Shown here piece after piece: positions 57,592-64,000 of a stretch of 64,000 nt of DNA. The DNA comes from Rhaphigaster nebulosa (Eukaryota > Arthropoda > Insecta > Hemiptera > Pentatomidae), in assembly GCA_948150685.1 (NCBI GenBank), contig OX411308.1:144146764-144210763 (forward strand), read 5' to 3'. Made by a program: the position numbers and the translations under genes. Each line of letters begins with the position of its first letter. Within the stretch, counting starts at the first letter, position 1. The notes beneath the pieces are model-generated. The model worked only from the letters and a program-made list of their open reading frames with translations, did not search any database and was not told where the DNA came from.

Positions 57592-58927
57592 TCCGTACAA
57601 GAATACTGTTTTCATTACATATAATTCAATGGACATTTCGGACTAATTTTAAATTCAATTATTTCGTTTTAAAAGATTGTATCACTCTAAAATTTAATGT
57701 TTTTGGATCACGAATAATGTTTTTATATTACTTATAGCACTTTGAACACGGTCTTTAATAATCAAATTAAATTCAATATACTATGATATCCCAAGCAAGG
57801 CTGGATTTTTAACCATGTACGTATTATAATATAAAAACATTATTTGTAATCAAGAAATAGTATATTCTAATTTTTAAAATTATCCAAGTAAAATAAAATA
57901 TGTTCACACTGTAGTAATACTGTTATTTAGAGACCTATCAGAACGCTGAATAATTTAATTATATCATTTCAATAAATTTAATCCCTCTAATTAATATTTA
58001 TTTTTTTCTATGATTATGGTTATTACGGTGATGCAAAAGTGTAATATTTACTATTTCTTGATCACAAATAATGTTTTTGTATATGTACCTGGAATTTAGC
58101 TTTTCTCTGGAATTTTATTTGAATATTTAAGACCTTGTTCAAAGTCTACCTGACCCGACAGTGTTTCGCTATTACTGGACTTGAGTATATATATATAATT
58201 ATTTAATGAACACAATTGAAAGTTTGATAAAAATTATTGAATGTATAAATGTAGTATTAAAAAATTACCCAGAGGGACTCTGCAAGGTAAAGAACTGTTG
58301 AAAACTGCATATCGAAAATTTGACCCGATTATAATATTTTCCTTAACTTAGCAGCGCACTTATCTTCCGACCTGAAGCGGAAGAAAAATAAAAACGGCTG
58401 CAATGTAAAATTCGTTATAATGTTCAATTATCTTTTAGCTGAGTATTCATGTAGTCAGCGAAAAATGTATACATCCTTTTCGAGTTATGCGCAAATAAAA
58501 TGTTTTTTCAGTCATAAGTTTTTCCTCTTTTTCTTGGGGATGTAGTTCATGTATGGAAGAAGAAGACTTTACGCAAGCTTTTTAATAAAATGTTCTGAGT
58601 CGTTTTGGCACTGCACTCTAGGAAAGAAATTGTTTTGGGGCTTTTGCGCAGCCGCTTTATTAAAAGCGGTAAATTTTATAATTACAAAACCATCTAGGAA
58701 CCAGGAAGATGATATAGGTAAAATTTGGTTCAATAGTTTTTGCGATTAGACCTTACAAACGAAAGATGGGCTGTCCTTTTATATAACAGTATGACTATTT
58801 TCGATCCGGAAATAGTAAATTTTAGAGTAATACAATTTTTTAAAACGTAATAATTGAATTTTTGAGCGATTTGAAGGGTCTATTGATTTATGTGTAATGA
58901 AACAGTATTCTTCTACGGAGTTAAGAA
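57592..58927. repeat. Inverted repeat pair with nested inverted repeats
   Basis: 57592-57722 (ACTCCGTACAAGAATACTG... CTCTAAAATTTAATG...) is inverted at 58797-58927, about 130 bp each with scattered differences. Inside, an AATAATGTTTTT/ATCACGAAT-type block occurs at about 57710 (plus), 57828-57870 (minus) and 58045-58080 (plus). Family B copy 4 lies within the loop. The layout resembles a fold-back element or serial insertions. Confidence 0.65.
58290..58790 (-). repeat. Interspersed repeat family B, copy 4
   Basis: Minus-strand blocks: AAAGCGGCTGCGCAAAAGCCC, GCCAAAACGACTCAGAACATTTT, GACTGAAAAAACATTTTATTT and AACTCGAAAAGGATGTATACA. It matches copies 2 and 3 in order. The plus-strand GTTGAAAACTGCATATCGAAA block at its left edge (58299) matches 56076. 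Confidence 0.65.
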
Positions 58928-59995
58928 TATTAACAGAATTTTGTTATCCAAAACTGGTGTCAGATTTGGTTTTAACACTTTAAAAAAACCGTAGATATAG
59001 TCAAGTTATCCAGTGAACCTAAGAATAAAAAAAAATTGACTAAAACATTTCACCCGGGTTGGATATTTGGAGCATCGGTAAAGATTCTTAAACTACGCCA
59101 TTAGCTTTAACCGTGACGATCATTCGTGCTTTAAAGCCAATGTTATCCGCAAAAAATATCAATTTTATTTTTATCTGGTAATCATATTTTTTTTTAAATA
59201 AACCTCATAAGATTATACAATAGTTGTTTTTATATAAAGAAAGAAGAAGGGACATACCCCTTTCTAAAGAGTGCAATAAAATTTATATCGGGTACACTAA
59301 AGACGATATACAGAGCTTCAAACCGAAACGTAATTTTGTGGCTTTCAAAATTTTGTGCACCCTCGGAAATGAAAAAAAAAGTTTTTTTGTTTTCGGTCAT
59401 TTTTTTTCTACAATAAGGTTCATTGGTGAGCTGAATCAAAATTTACCACCAATGTTGGTATGAAAAAATGTATTTATTATTAAAATTTAACATATGTAAT
59501 TTGGGAAAGAAATGTTATGCTGGAAAAACCATGTCGATATAATTTTTCAAACTCGAGATATAAAATAAAGTAGTTTCAACGTGTTATTTGTTTGTATTTT
59601 TTCTCAGCTCCTAGGTTACGCCCGTTATTGAACGGAATTGTTAAATATGTGTCGAATTTTTTCAATGTATAAAAATCCAAAAAATTGGATTAAAATCGGC
59701 GACGAACACATCGTGCTCGAAGGCACACCATATATAGAAAACGACCCAGCAAATCTCAGGTTGTCTCTGAGTAACATTGATAAGCTGGACCCAATACCTG
59801 AAAAAAGGTACACTCAATTCAAAGCTATCGGACACCCCAGAAAGGTTAGCGGAACTGAATTAGTACCTTTTTTGAAATTTGGGACTCAATTCCTGTATCT
59901 AGACATTCTTCGTAAATCTTCCCTATATTTGCATCAATAATATTCATTAAATCTTACGATTAATAGCATACACGGAAGATTAATGGTGGCTAAGT
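58928..59995. other. AT-rich DNA; family B-related block and an unidentified open frame
   Basis: 59545-59585 is the inverse of 36929-36970 (family B). An open frame without ATG start at 59638-59940 (about 100 codons) has fairly protein-like composition but no recognisable domain. Frames of this length are expected by chance a few times in a window of this base composition. Confidence 0.3.
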
Positions 59996-59999
59996 GAGG

Positions 60000-60180
60000 G
60001 TTATTAATATTAATAACTAATTGCTTGATGTTAATTATCAATTAATCTATTCCACCTACCCTTTGCCTCAGTATATCTAACATGTTTCCTCTACGACCAT
60101 TTAACTAAAGGTAACTAACGGCCGACGTCGATGCTAATAAATCGCTATTAATTATGCTCTTTATACATTTCATTTATCAC
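60000..60180. promoter_or_regulatory. Cluster of TAAT-core sites (speculative enhancer-like)
   Basis: Dense homeodomain-type cores (GTTAATTATCAATTAATC, AACTAATTG, CTATTAATTATGC) combined with GC-bearing spacers (CGGCCGACGTCGATG), unlike the plain AT runs around. In an AT-rich genome such clusters arise by chance, so this is only a pointer. Confidence 0.15.
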
Positions 60181-62520
60181 ATCTAAAAAATAAAAAAAAA
60201 CACTACTGAACTTTTATTTAAAAAAAATTCTTCTCCAGAGATAATTTGAAATGTGTTTCTCAAATATCGTAGCAAATGAGCGATATGTGATTAGAAGTTA
60301 TGTTACTGTGTTCTCTATAAGATAACCAAACATTTTTTTTTTTTTGTGTCAATTGTTAATTTAAATAGGTCGAGTTCGTTTGTCAATGTCGAACTAATAA
60401 AATGTTTATTTAATATTAAAATCTTAATTTATTTTTGTTTTAGTTACAATAAATTCAATCACAATTCTTATCGCACAATCCTTTCTCCTGTTTCTACTGC
60501 ACATAAAAGCCAAGGGTGGTTTGTATTATAAAATGGTCCTGATTAACGAGGGGGCATAGTAGATAAATTACCTCGATTAGCACCCATTACATTCCAATGA
60601 TCCGACTAGCGCGGATTGAATGATAAAAACACCTTAACAGGAAGATCTAAACATAGGACAAGCGACTCTACACATGACAGCATAGAAAGAGAGTCCGTGA
60701 TTGGTTTTCAGGATGCGGGCATCCCAAATAGGGTTAGAAACAGTCGAGCTATAGCGACACCTATCCAGCGAACAGGTCTCATGCAGTGATCAACAAAGAC
60801 TTCGGGACATGATCCTCTTCCTTGGCGAACTAGCTCTTTGGTCGATGGCAGTCCCGATTTAGGAGTCGTTCGTGTCGGTCTCGAAAGAAGAAAAGTCTAC
60901 AAAGAAACCGGATTCTGACTACGATGGGATGGACTGTCCATTTCTTCAGCAAATCTTTTTTATCAAGCTCAATGTTTCTTTATTACTTGCTTATCTGATG
61001 AAATTATTTCCTATTTTAGGGCTTTATCTCCTTCGAGCGTTCTATGAGAATCAGCTATGAAAGCTATTCAACTGAGTGAATGGCTTTCTCCTCAATTGAT
61101 TACATCATTGACATTGATTTTGCTCATTTATACATCTATTAATATTTATATTAAGTTACTTGAAATTGTTATTATTATTATTAAGTAATTAAATGAATTT
61201 TATGTATTAATATAAATAAAAAAATTACTGATGATTCAATTCATACTCCTAATAATGATAACATAAAATCTATTAAGTCAATGTAATTCAATACCATTAT
61301 TCTTGATGGCATACAACAAATAAAATTTTCCAACAATTTCGACCTATTTCCTAACAATAATTTTAATTTATTTCAAAGCGCATTATTGTATTGGCAAAAT
61401 CCCAATTTTGTAACATAAAAGATATTGGTTTTGGTTTTGAATTATAGTAAATTGTTTTAACACAATATTTGCAGCTTGAAGTAAATTCTAAAATCTATTA
61501 GAACCTCCAACTTCGGTTTTAAAATTATTGGACGGAGTGACACCTCTCTCACATCCCTCCTTTAGCGTCGTCCCAGAAAGTCCTTGCTTAAAGCAGGTCT
61601 ACTGTGGTCCGGCCCATGGAAGTATTATAACTGCTCGGGACGGGCAGTCCTTTTTTAGTTAATTTTTTTATGTTTTTGTGAAGTATTTTTTTTTTGGTTC
61701 AAATTTATTATTTATAATTATTATAACAAATTATTTCGATCTCAAAAATATGATTTATTCCCTCAATCATTGGTCCAAGAATATGTCCTCATTCTTTGAA
61801 TTTTTTTTTTTGTAAACCACTACTTTTTTATTATTCGTCTCTGAAATCACCCTTATATTCTTTTTCCCAAAGGTAAAGTTCATTAAAATAAACAAAATAT
61901 GACTTGAACACATTTTCCGAAAAAATGCCTTGTACTCCTTTAACTAAACATCACAGAGCTGATGAAAACTAGCAATTGCATGGGTCACTTCAAAAGTATA
62001 AAACGGAACAACCAAATATAGTTATAATCATAATTAATCATATCCCTCAACTTTAATCAGTTTCTTTTATTTCTCTTCGGCTCAGACCTGTTAAATTAAT
62101 AAACCTATCTATTAAAAACTTGTCTTACATTAATCTTCTTGTACTCCTAAAAATCTCGGAGCTAGAGCATTGGAACGAAACAACACGAGACAGGGCATCA
62201 TTAAGAATTCAGATCTCCCCCATCTGTTATTGCCATCCGTTTACACCCACGCAGCAATCACCTGCCTAAAGAACACTTGAACAAGGAACATTATTTTAGG
62301 AACGAAATGCCAACCTAGAGTACAGTTTAAGCGCAGAGTCGTGACAGAACCAAACAAGTTACTAAAAAAAGTGGCAAACAGATAGAAAACTTTCCGAAAT
62401 CGGTTTCTTGTTATTTTTTACGAACAGTTGTCTTATTCGTTGTAAACGAGAAAAAAAAATACTATGGTTGATAAGTTAAAATGTTTCTTTTCCTAAAAAT
62501 TATTAAACTATAAAATACAA
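60181..62520. other. AT-rich DNA with two unclassified GC islets
   Basis: 60590-60930 is GC-richer without a long frame. 61540-61650 is a sharp GC-rich islet ending in a 7-bp hairpin (CTGCTCG/CGGGCAG around GGA) followed by TCCTTTTTT. A MITE-arm relative lies at about 61855-61930. No gene is recognised. Confidence 0.35.
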
Positions 62521-62522
62521 AG

Positions 62523-62523
<1 letters not shown>

Positions 62524-62578
<55 letters not shown>

Positions 62579-62592
62579 TTTTATATATATAA

Positions 62593-62620
<28 letters not shown>
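62524..62620. repeat. (TA)n microsatellite
   Basis: Two TA tracts separated by TTATTTTTATATATATAAACA. Third long TA tract of the window. Confidence 0.95.
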
Positions 62621-62626
<6 letters not shown>

Positions 62627-63110
62627 ACTTCTCCTTTATCTCCAAGGACATGGCTTTCCGGGAGGGTTTGTTTTTCGGTCCGGGAGGTAACTCGATAAGG
62701 GAGTTATGTTAATGATGAGTGACGGGGATGGCCTAAGAGAAACCGAAAACAAATTTTAACCGGGACCCTGCTAACTAAAGCATTTATCTTGTCGAAGAAT
62801 AAATTAAGTAGATCTGGAAAGAAATTTAGGTCAATCGAAAATGACAAATTATGGAACAGCAAATTAATGACATTATTTACTGCATTATTTCAATATCATA
62901 GTAAAATGATTGAGTAATCTTTCATTTTTGAAGGTCTGTAACAAACCGAAGATTATATAAGAGCAAAAAAGAAAATATATTGTTGACATAAATTTCTTAA
63001 TGGCGAAACAAAATCCTTCATTTATTTCATATTTATGTATCTAAAACACAAGGGAATTATCTTTCATAACACATAATTCAACCCATAAATTTAAACTCCG
63101 TAAATTAGAC
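62621..63110. other. Small GC islet, then AT-rich DNA
   Basis: 62650-62770 is GC-richer (TTCCGGGAGGG, GGTCCGGGAGGT) without a sustained open frame; the rest is featureless. Confidence 0.3.
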
Positions 63111-63300
63111 AACCAGTACACCGCCGAACCCCATACGGTAGCGCACTATAACGCCGCGCGACATTAACCGGTGACTGTAATATTAATTACCGATTCTCTA
63201 AGCTCTCTGGAGTGTTTGAACAACATGTAGGCGGAACATCCGATTATCAGAGGGATCCAACCTCAGTTTTGTAACGAAAGCGGTAAGTCAATACGCTTCA
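63111..63300 (+). other. CpG-bearing islet ending in a strong splice donor
   Basis: A GC-richer block with several CpG (CACCGCCGAACC, AACGCCGCGCGACATT) ends at AACGAAAGCG followed by GTAAGT (63283-63288), a consensus 5' splice site. A TCAGTTTTG initiator-like site is at 63263. It may be a non-coding first exon and promoter of a host gene running right, out of the window. Evidence is weak; no coding frame is seen. Confidence 0.25.
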
Positions 63301-64000
63301 TATGGGTTCAAAGTTCATATTCTGGAAGAAGGTCCTAAATATATCTCGAGATTAAAAAAAATAGTTTTGATTCTGATCATATCCAAAGCTGTAATAAACT
63401 AAAAAAATCAATAAAAAAAAAAAAAAAGAACACAAAATCCATTGCCAAACATCTAGTAGCGCCTCTTTTAGAACATTGCCTCTTAATACTAATTTCTTTA
63501 AAAACGTTACATCATTTCAGTTTTTTTTTACTTTCTTGTTTTATTAGTTTTTATTAACCGAGGTTTTACGAAATAATTTGGAAATTTTTTGAAGACCAAT
63601 CATACGCGTTGAGAAAACCATGAGACTTAGGCCTATAAACTATAATAAACAAGATGCATACTACAATATAAACTCCAATTTTTACCTTAATTTATAGAAA
63701 CAATTCATTTTATTTATTTTTTTCAATGCCGTTTTTCTTCAAGTTATTTATTTATTTTTTTTCATAACTAGCTAAGGTAGAAATAGAGAAACTAAACAAG
63801 TAGACAAATAGTAACTACCTAAAATAAAAGAAAATCGAAGTCCATTCTCATACATCTGAAATGTTTATTACTTCCCCTTACCTATATATATATATGAAAT
63901 ATTCTATAAGGGGAAACATTGCGATCGTGAAAAATTTCGAATTCAAATTTTCAACGGAAATATACGTCTTTTGAGACCAAATAACAAAGTCTTGCAAAAA
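63301..64000. other. AT-rich DNA without recognisable genes
   Basis: Nothing recognised. The last 60 bases (GATCGTGAAAAATTTCGAATTC..., TTTTCAACGGAAATATACG) resemble the family A start region (GATCGCGAAAATTTTC, TCAACGGAAATATCC), so another family A copy may begin here and leave the window. Confidence 0.4.

Noticed and set aside
59638..59940. A 100-codon plus-strand frame as a real gene
   Set aside because: No ATG start, no recognisable domain, and several frames of this length are expected by chance at this base composition.
1..64000. CRISPR arrays, operons, prophage or bacterial insertion sequences
   Set aside because: No regularly spaced short repeats and no prokaryotic gene layout; all mobile elements are eukaryotic classes.

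Overview
The window is an AT-rich, gene-poor stretch of nuclear DNA from an arthropod, most likely an insect. The evidence is the kind of retroelements and DNA transposons present, long (TA)n microsatellites, intron-like AT-rich spacing and no prokaryotic gene organisation. A hemipteran is my best guess from the style of the repeat families, but I cannot prove it from sequence alone. I see no complete host gene. At best there are a few possible terminal exons, the best being 14275-14401, and some unexplained GC-richer islets.

Layout. 1-5204 holds a largely intact Ty3/gypsy LTR retrotransposon on the minus strand: gag 4896-3670, then pol in the same frame after one TGA, with PBS and 5' LTR at 5020-5204. 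It sits against a (TA)n tract, and its other LTR lies off the left edge. 5.4-14 kb is mostly featureless, with a tRNA-derived SINE (about 11218-11505), a perfect 82-bp palindrome (11622-11703) and old repeats. 15.2-17.5 kb holds a broken hAT transposon with a BED-finger transposase on the minus strand and clustered ATATCG-type subterminal motifs. 17.5-19.5 kb holds copies of an abundant unclassified repeat (family A), one split by a nested insertion of about 1.07 kb. 19.7-24.2 kb holds an RTE-like non-LTR retrotransposon in a recent tandem duplication of 2,049-bp period. 24.7-25.15 kb holds two opposing mariner transposase relics. Two further family A copies lie at 26.0-26.9 and 28.0-28.9 kb.

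31.6-31.8 kb is a 120-bp tandem duplication. 33.15-33.35 kb is a MITE-like inverted repeat. 33.98-36.28 kb is a heavily deleted second Ty3/gypsy element between 42-bp direct repeats. 39456-40111 is a short mariner/Tc1-like element with imperfect TIRs and TA target duplications. Immediately beyond it, 40.1-44.75 kb holds a degenerate CR1/jockey-like LINE with a PHD-finger plus FP-domain ORF1, an endonuclease-RT ORF2 and a (TCTA)n tail. 44.87-47.5 kb is a second, more decayed RTE-like LINE. 48.2-49.1 kb is a tandem plus inverted repeat cluster. 53.6-54.7 kb is another family A copy. 55.7-59 kb contains family B repeats and nested inverted repeats. The remainder is AT-rich sequence without recognisable genes.

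The genes here do not form a host pathway; they are the parts of independent selfish elements at different ages. The only element whose coding parts look nearly undamaged is the left-hand Ty3/gypsy element. Its in-frame gag-TGA-pol arrangement with a downstream stem-loop is the most interesting functional hint. No new defence or biosynthetic system is evident.
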